The translations under genes were made by a program, and so were the position numbers. Below are positions 1 through 13,264 of a DNA stretch of 64,000 nucleotides, piece after piece (position 1 is the stretch's first letter; the number at the start of each line of letters is the position of its first letter). The notes beneath the pieces are model-generated. The model did not search any database. It saw only the letters and a list, made by a program, of their open reading frames with translations, and had not been told where the DNA came from. The DNA is taken from assembly GCA_018873245.2 (NCBI GenBank), contig JAEMBT020000005.1:414001-478000 (forward strand), written 5' to 3'. Source of the stretch: Archegozetes longisetosus (taxonomy: Eukaryota; Arthropoda; Arachnida; Sarcoptiformes; Trhypochthoniidae).

Positions 1-3000
1 ATACTGTTTAATGCTACATTGTCCTTAAATTAGTTACATTTTATTAAAGCAGATATTATTAGAATTGACATACGAGACAAGCTTGAAGAATAGGATTCAG
101 ATTCATTCGAATGATTACGCTCCTGAAGCATTTACATGAAATGTTAAAAGGCATTTGTTGAAGTGAACGTCTTACTGAAAAATAGAGAGCCATTCAGCAT
201 CAAAAGAAGAAAAAAATGTTCCTAAACTGTGTTCGTGTGTTTTGTATAAAGAAAGTGATACAACAGATTCCTTTGATATTCTCGAGATATATGTGAATCA
301 CTACTGGAAAGTAATTCGCGGATGGATTGAGATTACAAGAGCCTCAAGATATCTTACTTATGTTTATAGTCTTTTATTTATATGTCATGACGTTTTCTAA
401 ACAAACTAATTCTTTGTCTTCTGAATATCTCGTTTTTGTGATTTTTCCGAAAGTCAGTCATAAGTAGAGCTTTATCGCTATTTTTCGCTTCAGAATGCCG
501 GTCAATAAAATTCCTTATGTTTTGCATATTAAAATATCTTTTTTTATAGTCTGCTGGCAGTGAACTCGTTGTAACTTATTCTTCACAAATTTACAATCCA
601 ACAATAAAATTATATCTAATTTAAGCGCAGTCCGGATCAGTTCAATCAAAGAGACATGTGAATGAAGAGTGAGCGGAGATTTTGATTGTTGTCACTTTTT
701 GTATTAGATTAAATGAATGAATTGATACTGTTCAATGAAGTACACGCGCCAACATATCTAAAAACTTAAAAAATGCTGGGGTCATTTCCATTCAGCAGAT
801 GAGAGTTCAGGCTTGAAATTTATAATATTCATTTTAAAAGTAGTAAATAAAAACTCTTAAAATGTTTAGGAACTCAGTTCTTAAAGCTTTCAATCATACA
901 AACCATCAATGCCTACTATTGCAAATTTGAATGTTTGTCAGCTTGATCGGCTTATAAATGATAATGGTTTCTCTAGTAATGTGTGTGACAATCAAACAAT
1001 AATCTCTTTTAATTCAGATTATGTTTGTATTGAAGGGATAATGATTAATATTTGAAATCGTTCTTTTGTGCTCCGATTGCTCAAATGTATTAAATAAAAA
1101 TTGATTGAGTTTCGAAAAATCTTTCAATCAATTCTGTTGATCATCTGTATTTTACTTGAGACTAAGGATGCAATAGGACTGTTGACAAGAGAGGAAAAGG
1201 GTATTATCTTTCTCATAGAATGGAATCACTAACTGAGCCAAACGCTGATCCAAATCATGGTAATGGGAAGTGATAGCGATGCGCCTCATTTTTGTACTAA
1301 TGAACCACTGGATAGGACTAACGTTTTGAATATATATTATAGAACTGTAATACTTGAGGTCTTTAGGCTGCTTCTCACAGACTATGCCTTTCTTTGCCTA
1401 GAAGTAAGCCATCGCTTCCAAATACCGTTAAGGTATGGAAAAATGAGACATCGCTGACAAACTGCTTACATAACTATTGTTAGATATAATTTCAAGCTAT
1501 CATTTAACTGATTCAATATGAATCTTTTCATTTATATCTTTTTGAGAGATTGAATGTCTAAATGAAGAATAAAGATGAAAGTCGTGATTGTTTATTTGAC
1601 ACATTCATATAATATTACTGTAATTCATATTTGAAACCAATGCTTCCCGGACACAGTATAGCGGAGCACGAGTGACCAGCGAACAGATCAAATTTTAAAT
1701 TAAGGTATATGGGAGTCACTAGATTGATAATATTGACAAGTTTAGGAAAAATTATATTTAAACTTTAGAAAATATGCGATAACTAGATCTATAGAATAAT
1801 AAATTGTTCGTTTGAATTTGATTGCAGAAGCTCAAAGTGTTGATCCTTTGAATCAAAAAGTTTTCTAGTTCTGCAATAGCTTTAATAACTAAATTTTAAT
1901 TTATCGTTAGAACATTTTAACTTGTTACTGATACTTGCAATTTAGCAATAATTCGGTTTTTAATCAATATTTTTCGTTTTCTTAGCTTTTTTGCTTTTGT
2001 TTGTTTAAAATTGGTTCCTCTTATTGTTCTCTTTTAGTCTGTAACGGAACAGTGAAACATTGCAATTTCGGTTATTATTTACTTGAATTTAATCCGAATA
2101 AAGTTAGAGTAATGTGTATTTTTAACAATTATAAACAAATAATTACATTAATAGCTCAAAGTTGAGCGAGAAATGTTGAAGTTTTGCCACATTTAGTCTA
2201 ATCAAGTTTGACACTATCTTAAACGAGAAGAAAGCAGCTGCAAGTCTACTTCTGAAGAGCTTCTTGATGGGAATGAATGGCATTCACTACTGTTAGTAAA
2301 CTGTTATAGAAGACTGACGTTTACACGAATTCCCTAAAGACAGTTTAACCCATCGAACACTTTACTTACCGTTGTTTCCCTAACAGCAAATTTTGAAGCA
2401 AACGAAAGGGAGAATTAGTAAAAGTAGAATAAACTTTGAAATGGATATTCTGATGTCTGCCATTAAAGTAACAATTGTTACGATTAATCTGGAATTCAAA
2501 ACATTTAGAATTAGCTCAAATATTTGAAGAACAACATAAATAAACTGAATCAACCTTTAAATCTTTATTTAAGAAATCAAATCAAAATTGTTCTCTGCTT
2601 CATTTCTGATTAAATAACTGAATAAAACTTTAAAAGAAACGATCAACCTTTAAAGGTTTTAGCATTCACAATAATTCAAATATTATTAATGCAATACTAA
2701 AACATATTTGTTAATTGCAATTTTTTCAAACAAAAACAAATACTCGATCTAAAAGAGTATGAGAGGGAAGAAAAGTTAGTTAAATGTTGTCTTTTTCTTT
2801 CTCTCTTGCTTTACAGTTACGATCACAATAAGATCGCGGGTAACTTAAACTATTTATACAATAGAAACAAACTTTTGCGTCTCAAGTTTCAGAAGGCTCT
2901 TAAATGAGTAGAAAATTCAAGAAAGTAAAAGTTTTAAGACTTAATGAGTGAGAGTGATTGCATTACCACTTATATTCTAATGCACTTATTGTCGAAAAAC

Positions 3001-4507
3001 AGTAGCTTATTATTGAGTATATTGTTTTGTCCAATAACTATTTATATACTTCTCAAATGGGATTATAAGATATTCTAAGTTTTAGTAAAACATACGAGAA
3101 GTACTTGAGAAAGGAGAGTAAGAAATTCTTATTTCTAATTATAGTAAAGACAATTTTTTGAGTTGCCTTTCAAAATAAAAATCACTCACAAATGGAATAA
3201 CAAAAATAACAAAAAGTCAACAGACTTAACACTAACGTTCAGATACTTAGCACTATACGACCGAAAAAGTTATATATTTGCCAATAGTTTAAATCCAGAG
3301 AGATTCTGATTTTAGAAGTAGCGAACTTTTGAAAAGTGTGTTAATTTGATGCACAATTAGTTACATAAATAATGTTTAGGGCTATGCTATGATTAGTTCG
3401 CAAAATCTGCATAAACACTGGTGTTTCTTTACTGAATGCAACCTTTGATTAAAACTCGCACTGAATTTCAGCCTTTCCACTAGTTATCAACATATTAATA
3501 CTAATTTTGGAGTTTTGCATATTTTACTTATTTTATTTCATTTTTTTCGAAATTTTGTCAATTGAATCTAATGAGAATAGTACAGTTGCATTTTTAAATA
3601 TCTTGATTGAAAAAATTCAAACAATTTATGCACAACCGAAAAGAATTTGGACGTAAATTGAGATATTAGATAAGGAAATAATTAACAGTAAAATAATGCA
3701 GTAGCGATTACTGTATACTAACACTGATGATCTGCATAGGAATCAAGTAAAGTAAAAGTGTTGTTGTCAAGCAAAAAAGCCTATAACGAAATAGTGTTTT
3801 ACTCGATGCCATTCCCTCAGAGTGTGATTGACTTGTTGAATCTCCACCTACTGATGAAAATCGCCGCCAATTGGCAGTGAGGAATAGGCTCATGCTTTAA
3901 TAGTTAAGCCTAACCAAAGAGAAACAAGTGTAAAAATGAATGAGAAAAAGAAAGCCTTTTGTTCAATCTAATATTTGGTATGTTGAGTCAGTTCTGAGTT
4001 TAGCTTTTTCAAGAAAGAGAATGTTATATGAAAGTGACTGATCGCCAAAATGAAAATATATACTGAACGCAATCTAGTATATCGTCAGTTATGCTACAAA
4101 TGTAATGCCTTTAGTATTGAACCATTTCCTCAACTTGTATATGAACGCACAGCCATTGACCATAGAATTTGAGAGTAAGAGTTGATGCCTAGTTTTCCAG
4201 CTCAACAATTTGGTTCCACTTTGTTTACAATTGTTCTATAGTATTAGTTCATATAGTTTTAAATATAAACTTATACATCATAATAGCTATCATAATAAGC
4301 CATAAACTGAAACAAATAGTCCGGTCATCCGTTTGAGCGAAAAGCAATTTAACACTTGTATTGAGATATAATCTGTTTCATCATATATTGTTGTTTTATT
4401 TTCATAAGTGTTTCTCAGACTTTTTATCCATCAAAAACTTTTCAAACTTCTTGGATCAGATCCTGGCGAACGTTAATTGTTTTTCTCGCGTCATTACATT
4501 GAATGAA
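1..4507. other. Gene-free upstream region of the Pax1/9 gene
   Basis: I see no conserved coding segment on either strand. The short reading frames here are AT-rich, lack recognisable motifs and have no splice-linked partners. The stretch lies directly upstream of the proposed first exon of the Pax1/9 gene, so promoter and enhancer DNA is the likeliest content, but no specific element can be named from sequence alone. Confidence 0.5.
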
Positions 4508-4535
4508 ATGTCAGCCACGGGTTTGCACACTATGG
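4508..4535 (+). CDS. Poxm: Proposed first coding exon of the Pax1/9 gene
   Basis: This short exon would encode MSATGLHTM plus one base, followed by the consensus donor GGTGAGT. Joined to 7510, it reads straight into [14 protein letters not shown] in the correct phase. The segment is visibly less AT-rich than its surroundings. No other good start and donor with this phase was noticed between here and the paired box, but RNA evidence is needed. Confidence 0.5.
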
Positions 4536-7500
4536 GTGAGTAAATGTGTAATTAATTAGTATCAATAAACTCAAATATAATATAATTGCATTTGTTCCTA
4601 AACACCATCTTCGATTTTACTTTGATTTTATTAACTGAATACCATGCATTTGCACTAAATTCAATAGAAATATTTGTGAATTTGTTTGCTATTACGAAAT
4701 GTGTTTAAGATAGAATTGTATCTGTAATTTTGCTCGTTTCTACTCTTTCGAAAACATATGCAGCTAAGTGCGAGTAGTTATGGCATTCGTTTATTTTTAA
4801 CTTTCAATGAATTCATGCTCAGAATGTTTGACAAATTCGCTGTTATTTAGAGAATAAAAACATTAAATTTGCTAAATTTTCAAGACTGTAAATATAATTT
4901 TCTTTTAGACAGTTTCAAAATTTGAGAAAACTATTTTCTCCGTTTTGCTCTTTCATTGTCTAGTTTATGGAGTTTGTCGCTCAAAGTATCTTTGCCGATC
5001 GCACTCACTAACAAAACTATGAAATTAAACGAAAACGCACTTTAATCTTTATCCATTATGAGCTAACAATAACCAATCTTTGACGTGAGCATGATTTGCA
5101 ACAATATTTTTGCCAATTCTGTGCCTACGGACAACGATAATTGTAAAGTATTAATGACCAACTGTATATTGACTTATAAAAAAAAGCAATCGTAAAGTCG
5201 CATTACTTTGAAATCATAGGCCGGCAATCAGAAGGGTTACGTTGTTGGGAAGTGCTCTGACATTAAGCCAAGAATTTTATAGAAAAACATGCCCGTTCCA
5301 ACGGCATAACCCTTCTTATTGCCTATTTATGCTTATTTAGGCCTGTGCTTATTAAAAACGATTATCTGATTGTTGAAAGCTCAACTCTAGAAAGCCCACA
5401 AATGAAGCTCTAAGCTCTGACAACAATTTAAAAGTCATTTCAAAATAATAGGTCTACATTGTAGATAATATATATCAACTAATTATTTACATTAAATACT
5501 GTTATTGTTTGAAACTCGCTGCTAAATATCAATTGAAGTATCAAAATGATGACATTTTCTAAGAAAATTGTATAACTATTGACACCCAATAAATTTAATC
5601 CTCGCGCTAATCTACTTTTAAAAGCTATCTCTCAAACCCACGATATCTTGTTCGGTTTAGTTTAAAAACGACACTTTGAAATGTTAAGATCATTACTAAT
5701 CACAGTGATTAACATTAGTTACTTTCAGACGCATTCACAGACAAAAACTGAAAACCACAGAACGGCACTTATTTTCACACTGCTTCTCTTGCTTTACTCT
5801 TTTTTGAAAGAACTTTTAGTTACACTACAACTGTAAGTGATATACTATAACATGGGATTAAGAACTCCGCCAGAGTTTGTTGTTTTTGCGGTCAGCAGTA
5901 AGTGTTTTTTCAAACATACGGTTTTAAGACTTGTATCGTTAACTTGAAACAAATCTGTGATAAGGGTGAATATTTCATTTTCAATTAGTTTCAAGAGTTG
6001 ATCATATAGATTTAGCTCTTGATCACTATTTGCATTAAATTTGAAATAAGCTATAAATCAAATTACTATTGACTAAGTTCTACTCAAATTTTATATCATT
6101 TTTGAATCAATTAACAATCAATTTGATTTGTATAGAAGTTTACTAAGATAGACTCTAATGTTTATAAACTCCAATAATATTGTAAGCCCAGATATAAAAG
6201 TTGTTGAAGAAAGCAACAAATATGATTTAGAAAACGATAGCGCTTTCTTTGACTTTGATGCAATTTTACTTGATATAATTACAATTGTTTTGAACTGGTT
6301 CACATGTTCAATCGAATTTTCTCTATTACTATACTACTTATAACTGTATTGGTAATAGTTTTTACTGTTGCTAAAGCTTATTAACTACAGGGTTAATCCT
6401 TTGTTACTTTACGGTTCAATGTGTAATTCAGTTGCATTTGGTATCCTATAGAGCAGTCATTGTTGCGTGAAATGTAATCTCAAAGTGTCGGTCAGTTTTA
6501 AAAATAAAAACCCGTCCGAATATTATACTGTTTAGTGAGTGAAGTGAATGTTTATTTACTCCTAAAACCGGATGCATTTTTCACTCAACTCTTTTCCTTA
6601 AGCCCTCACACACAACAATTCTTAACGATTGAGTTTCACTTCGTTAACGATTCGACAGCCGATACTAACAATATATTTCATATTATGTCTGTTTTGTGAG
6701 TGAACCACCAGTCCTTAAGAAAAATGTATTTTTTGTTGCATACACGTTGCAGTTTTTGTATGGATGGGTCACAATACTTTTGCATACGTTCATTAAGCGC
6801 TTCAAATCTTAGTTAATTTGCAAAATTTTGTTCATAACACAATATGTAGAATAGTGTAGTCAACATCTAATTTTTACTTATATATTATAGATTCGATGGC
6901 ACTATATAATCGTTGCTATGAAATGATATGATAGCGTAACTTTAAATTAGAAATATTTCTCTAATGTTTTTCAATAATTTACATCAAGTAATTTGATTTT
7001 TTCTTCTATTTTCAAGTTATAAATCTCTTTTAATAGTCACATATGTTTGCATTAAGCACTAGATTATTAGAGCTGTTCCGTACGAGAAGACTCTTCTTTG
7101 AAGTTTTAAATTTTATGTTATTACGATTTGAGTGTTTGGGTCATTATGATTGGTCCAAACTTTCCTCTTTTTAGCAAATTTTATGACTACTTTTCAATTT
7201 TTTGAGTGTTCAACAAAAAATAAGTTATTTGACATCAAAGATTAGAACCTTAAATAGAAACTGAATAAGGTAATGGTAAATCAAAGAATTGAATGATATT
7301 AATTTCCAAAGTTTGAACTAAACCTCGGTTTACTTTGATCACACCTATTGAAGGTATCCTAACATTCAATTATGTTTTATAGTAGTTTTAATGACTCGCT
7401 TTAATGACAGAAAACAAAATAATTTACTTTTAAAAATGCCGAATTGAACATAGAGTACATTTTGAATAATAATCTGAACCTATGTTTATGCTATATTTTA

Positions 7501-9489
7501 ACATTTTAGCCGACTCTCAGGGATATGGAGAAGTTAACCAACTCGGAGGTGTGTTCGTCAACGGAAGGCCTCTACCGAACGCTATTCGATTACGTATTGT
7601 AGAATTGGCACAATTGGGAGTACGTCCGTGTGATATAAGCAGACAATTGCGTGTATCTCATGGATGTGTTTCCAAAATACTGGCTCGATATCATGAAACT
7701 GGTTCTATACTTCCGGGAGCTATTGGAGGAAGTAAACCCAGAGTTACAACACCTAAAGTAAGGCTTATTAAGTCATCGTTAGATTATGTGAAACTTATTA
7801 TAGGCAATAGTTTCTCGCTACTCTATGAAAATTGACTATTTTTCAACTATTTATATTAGTGTTATCGTTTAAAAATATAGAAAATATTTTGATATCGTAT
7901 CATACCTTTGTCAAATTTTTAATATGATATTCATTATTAAAATGTTGGTTTCTTCCGAATAAAGGTAGTCTCATATATAAGAGAATTGAAGCAAAAAGAT
8001 CCCGGAATATTTGCCTGGGAAATAAGGGATAGACTATTGCAAGACGGCGTTTGTGATAAATACAATGTGCCCTCAGTTAGCAGTATTAGGTTTGTACCTA
8101 TTTATCTATTTCATTAAAATTCAATTATGAATAATTAGAGCTTTGACACAATTAGGGGATAAACTCATGAGTTGATTCTATTAGGCCTGTGCATAACTTT
8201 TACTTAGAACTTATTCTTACTTATCATTAAATAATATCCGAAATGGACATATTTCCTAAAAATAATTAACTTAATCGTTCAAATATAGTCGCATTCTTCG
8301 CAATAAGATAGGGATCGCGGCGTCGACCTCACCGACAATGTCACATCTTCATCATCATCATCACCATCACCACCAATCATCACATCCACAGCTAAGCAGT
8401 TATTCAATAGATAGTAAAGATAATGTGAGACATGCCGTGACCGCTGCCTTGTATAATCCCATTTATGCCTCCTATCCCTGTGCTGGCGGTGCGTCAACTG
8501 TTCCAGTGCCTCATCATAACTCTTCAGTGCCATCGTCTGCACAAATACCTTCAGTCTCAACTACTACTTTTCATGGTAAGAGCTTCTAGTTATTATTAAC
8601 TCTAGTTTTTGATTGAATAAAAACACTCGATCATTTTCTGAAAATCAGTTTCTAATAAATCAAACTATAAAGAGTTCAAACACACGTATTTCACTCTCTT
8701 AAGTCCTCATTCTATGTTTAATTATTTTATTTCGGCTTTTTTACGAGCTGAATAGCGTAGATTTGATAAAATTGACATTGTTTTCAAAACATTTCTAGTA
8801 CTAAAAATGTTCGTAGTTATACCGTCGTTAAAATTATAAATAATGTAGATTTGTAAATTATAATCCAATTTGTTGCACAATTCTTGTTCTAGTTTTCTTG
8901 AATTGATTCAACAGTTCTTAGTTGAAATGTTTGACCTTTGAAAACGATTACTCAAAACACTATTTTGAGTTAATCACTTAAAGGTCTAAAAAGTAAATTT
9001 TATATTCTACATAATTCAATCACTTATGACTAGAACTTAGTCAGTATGTATGAAATTTAAAATAATCTTCATGTCAATGCTTCTTATGTTTGTAATTTTT
9101 AAATGATAACCATTTTAGGAATGACTGCGAAGTCAATCTCTCCGGTGAACCCGACTTCAGCAATGAGAGCCAGTTGTTGGCCGTCTTCTCATACCGTTAC
9201 CGACCTTTTGACCGGTCATCCGTCTGCTGTTGCGTTTCGTGGTCCCTCCACGACAGCCCCATCTCCAGGAGTGGGTTGTGCCGGTTCGGGTCACCAATTG
9301 GGTCAAACTGGTTCTATTCACCCGAGTGCTGACCCAAACGGAATGGCGGCAGCAGTGGCTCATGTGCAGAATCACTATATGCAAAATTATTATATGCAGG
9401 CAATGATGCATCACCACCAGACACATCAAGCCGTCACATCTGGATCTAATGCTATGTCACCAATTATGTCACCGCATAGCTTAACATAA
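4508..9489 (+). CDS. Poxm: Paired-box transcription factor, Pax1/9 (Pox meso) type
   Basis: A DNA-binding developmental regulator of the Pax1/9 group (Drosophila Pox meso; mesoderm patterning). Proposed exons are 4508-4535, 7510-7757, 7965-8089, 8289-8575 and 9119-9489, giving 352 aa. The paired domain covers about residues 16-142, beginning [19 protein letters not shown] and ending SRILRNKIG, and is nearly identical to vertebrate PAX9. There is no homeodomain, as expected for this group. A run of eight His follows at about 155-162. An octapeptide/eh1-like motif HTVTDLLTG lies at about 254-262 after WPSS, matching PAX9 WPSSHSVTDILG. The tail is Met/His/Gln-rich. Exons 2-5 are secure. Exon 1 (nine codons plus one base, before GGTGAGT) is inferred from its start codon, perfect donor and matching phase. 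A start at 7482 without that exon is the alternative, but a strong acceptor (TTTTAG, ending 7509) argues against it. A polyA signal AATAAA lies at 9675. Confidence 0.9.
4536..7509 (+). other. Long first intron of the Pax1/9 gene
   Basis: About 3 kb without a convincing coding segment. It contains a small imperfect stem-loop at 5230-5316. Long first introns in developmental regulators often carry enhancers; that is inference only. Confidence 0.4.
5230..5316. other. Imperfect stem-loop of about 21 bp
   Basis: Bases 5230-5251 pair with 5296-5316. There are ten perfect pairs (AGAAGGGTTA with TAACCCTTCT), then a mismatch, then about ten more pairs including G:U wobbles. The loop is about 44 nt. 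It could be a microRNA-like hairpin or the remains of a short inverted-repeat element. It does not match a microRNA I recognise. Confidence 0.3.
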
Positions 9490-12400
9490 CAGAACATCAT
9501 TAGAAAGGATTCTAATAATAAGATAAGATAAACAAATGAACTTTCATTTCTCCATTTAATAATTTGTTACTTTTATTAATAATGAAAGTGGTATTAAGTT
9601 TTATTTGTATTTTCGAAACAGTAATGAAAATAATTAACTCCTATGTATCATATTAGCAACCCTACAAATATGAAAATAAAATCAACATTCTATTCATTTT
9701 TATCATTTAACAAACTTTAAACTTAGACACTTAGCTTATTTTCAATCAATTTAGATTAGAATTGCGAAAGAGTTAGATCTAACTATTCAAATTTTATTAG
9801 TCCTCAATTGATTCCACAGCAGCTTTAAAAGTAACTAAATTTGAATTTGGTTTTATTTGATCTCAACTTTCATTACGCTATAATGCAATTCCTGACAATA
9901 CGTCAATTCAGTTAAAGTCCAACTGAAGGCTTAATTTAACATAAGACTTTCGGCGAATAATAATAAAGGAAACAATACTTAATTCCTTCAGATACATCAA
10001 TTAGCATTTGAAAGCACTCATTTGCCGAAGCCAACCATTAATGCAGTTTTGTTACGAACCATTAGTAGAGTTCGTGCAGAGCAGAGTACACGTCGCATAA
10101 AAAAATATGCTTTTCAAATAATGAATACCGGTCGAAATGGCCACTTTTCGGTATAACATATTCTATACGATGACTACTGTACAATTAATTGTAGTGGTTT
10201 GAGCTAAGCTCAATATGGTTTCCAAGAGAAGATAAGGTCTATTTTTTAAATAATTACATTGATGGCAAATTGCATGAAGTATAGTTTGTTATTTCAGTCA
10301 ATATTCTAAAAGTCTAAGAATTTATCTGCTCTAAAGGCTTCCATTTTTAATAGCTATTAACTGATATTGCAAAAATATTCAAGTTTGAAAAACCTAAATG
10401 TATTTATTTAATATTTGCATCAATACAGAGCAGAATTCATTTGACCCCAATTTTTTACATACTTAGCAAAACATATTTAAAGTAATAAATAAATTTTAAT
10501 TGCAAAACACAGCTTTGATGTGATGCTCAGCCGACAAATAAAAAGTTACAAAATATTAATGAATAAATTTGTTTATTTTCCCACAGTTTAATTATTCTAA
10601 AGCCTTCTATTTTAATTACATCGGCAAAAATCACAAAATTTGTGATCGCATGAAAAAATTATTCAAATTTTTTACGATTATTAGCCTCTTGATTAATCCA
10701 AACAACTGATCCAGAGATGAATCAGTTTTTGAAAAGTTGTGTTTGCAGTTTGATGCTATTGTCGTTACAACTGTCTTTAATTATTTACAATCACCACTCG
10801 TATAGACATGTTTTTAAAAAATGATTGGATTATTGTGAACATGAATTGCTACTATTATGATCAATGCAAATGTGGTGTTCACATAAACAGTTGCAATTAT
10901 TTTAAAATAGATATCTTATTGCAAGAATCGATTGTGCACTCAATTTTGATGAGTCTCAAAGTATGAATTGACGTTTTAGATGCAAAAAATAGTTTATATC
11001 AGATTTCGTTAAATGGAAAAAGAATTTTTCGCTATAAGGAAAGAATTTATGGTCACAAAAAGTATGCAAAATAGTGTTATTATTAATTTCCAGATGGTTT
11101 AAACTCAATGCTTCGAAGTTTAAACATATTAAGGAAACTCTTATTAACCATCTCTTAGACTATTTTCTCGTTGAGTTGACTCTATTTCACACCAAACTAG
11201 CGGTTAATACAGAATATGACCATTTGAAAGTCGCAATGTTTGGCACTCCCTTCACATATTGCCCATTAAAATGAGAGAAAAGATTTCCTGTAACTATGAG
11301 AGAATTACTGCATTTCTTGGTATGGCTTTTGTTTTAGAATGTTTTGCTTTCGGTCAAATATGGCCAGAAAGGAGTTCAATGATTCTTTATAAATATTTAG
11401 TTTGATTAAAAACTAAATAAAATCATGCTGCCCATTCTTTCAGATTGTTATTCGAATAAAGCTTTCTAATAACAATCCAAATATGATCAAAAGTTGACAA
11501 ATCAGTTATGATTAAGTGTTAAAATTAGTCGACAAATACGAATAAACATGAAATAATATGATCAATTATCTGAACGTTAGTTGATCAATTTTTGAAAAAT
11601 GATTAGAATTGAAAGAAAGAGCTGAATATTAACCGAAAATTGGTCTAACTATGCTATAAGTCTATGCTTTATAGCCATTTACAGCCTCATGAATATTACT
11701 TAGAGGCCCATAACATTTTTGATTGTAACGGAAACTTTCTTCTAAAGCTTAAGGGACTCTCTATGAACAAGTGGCAGAAATGAACCCGACTTTTGATACT
11801 TGACACCAAAACGCATTTTCATTATTCATTGCCAGCGATAGTTTGACACTCATATTAGAAATGTTTACTGTTTGTCCCCTTCCCTCATCTCTCATCGAAT
11901 GGAGGAATGCAACAAAATACGGCTCTTAACTCTTAACTCTTTACAGTTTTCAGGCTCTTTTAATTATTTCTCCCCTCTCTATAGAATTGTTTTTAAGATA
12001 AATGAAGTCAATTATAACTGGTGTATAACATGACTTCAAAGTAAACTAACAAATATTGTGTTATTTAAAACTACTTCAATAGAAAAGGCTAATAATTGAA
12101 TCTTTTTTAAACATATCAAATCGATTGGAAGTGCCAAAAATTACAAAAAATACATTCAAAACTTCGTCCTCAATTGATTGCAAAGTTAAATTAAAAAAGA
12201 CAACTTTAATGCAATCTAAGTTAGTTTTGGAAATACTTTAAAAATTTGTAAGACATTTCAATTTGGAAATTTGACTGAAAACCTGGAACTTTATGAGTTG
12301 AATTGTTTGACAAGAACAGCGGTTAATAACTAATGAAAAGATTTTAACTGAATGTACATTAGTTTGTCGTTTGCGATCAACAAAAGACTATTCGGCATAT

Positions 12401-13262
12401 ATTGCGGTCTACTTTCTTATCCAACACTGATCTAAAAGCCGCAAACTTGAAGAAACAGTTCGCTCGTGTAATCTGATAGTAAAGCGATTTCAAATACAGT
12501 CTTCTTAAATGACTTAAACGGCATCAGATGACAGACTCCTGCCGTGTAGGACATGAAAGCATGAGAGTGGTTGTAAAAAGATTAAAAACAAACCGTTATG
12601 TCTATAGATTAAACAAAAACATTTGATTTTAACAAAAATATGGGATACTTATGCAATCAAATGAAAAATTGATCCAAAAGTATATTGCAATCATTTGAGT
12701 AAAACTTTTGTGCGCTATCAACTTGAAAATGGCTACAAATTAATGTTATTAGTCGTATAGGTTGACAGATGGCTAACAGATGCAAGTTTTACATACAATA
12801 AAAGTTTAAAGTCTAATACATTTTATTTGCAACAACGTTTCTGTCGATTTTAGGATTTAAACACTTTAAAAAATAGGATAAAGTTAAACGAATTGACATC
12901 TCGAAGTATTCAACTATACCTTTATAAGAACTGTTAAGAGGATATTGAAAAATGTGATTCAATTAGTAAGTATAATGAAATAGTGGACATTTGTTTCAAT
13001 TTAACTTAATTAAACAAATTGGTACTGAACTTGTTTAAGTTAGGGTTGAAAATGATTAATATTTGCTCGCAAACAATATGACATGTAACTTTTGGTGCAA
13101 CTATTGATCGCAGTATTTGTTTATTTCCATAACTACAAGTTGTCATAACCACAAAGAGTGCACCTTTAAGACAACAAAACTAATTGCGAGTCAACAATTA
13201 GTTAATCAAACTGGTTGTAAATTATTTTTTTTTGAGTAAGTTTTAAATATATATATATATAT
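9490..13262. other. Intergenic region, nothing identified
   Basis: 3.8 kb between the Pax1/9 gene and WDR60. It begins with the Pax1/9 3' untranslated region. A 66-codon frame at 11074-11274 has no start context, motif or linked exon that I can support. A (TA)n run at 13247-13264 sits right at the WDR60 start codon. Confidence 0.5.
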
Positions 13263-13264
13263 AT
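13247..13264. repeat. (TA)n microsatellite
   Basis: About nine TA units immediately upstream of, and touching, the proposed WDR60 start codon. The repeat would fall in the 5' leader. Confidence 0.85.

Noticed and set aside
8279-8560. Minus-strand frame across the Pax1/9 His-run exon
   Set aside because: A shadow of the real exon; the aspartate-rich stretch is the complement of the His codons.
11074-11274. Short plus-strand frame between Pax1/9 and WDR60
   Set aside because: No motif or splice partner; AT-rich chance frame.
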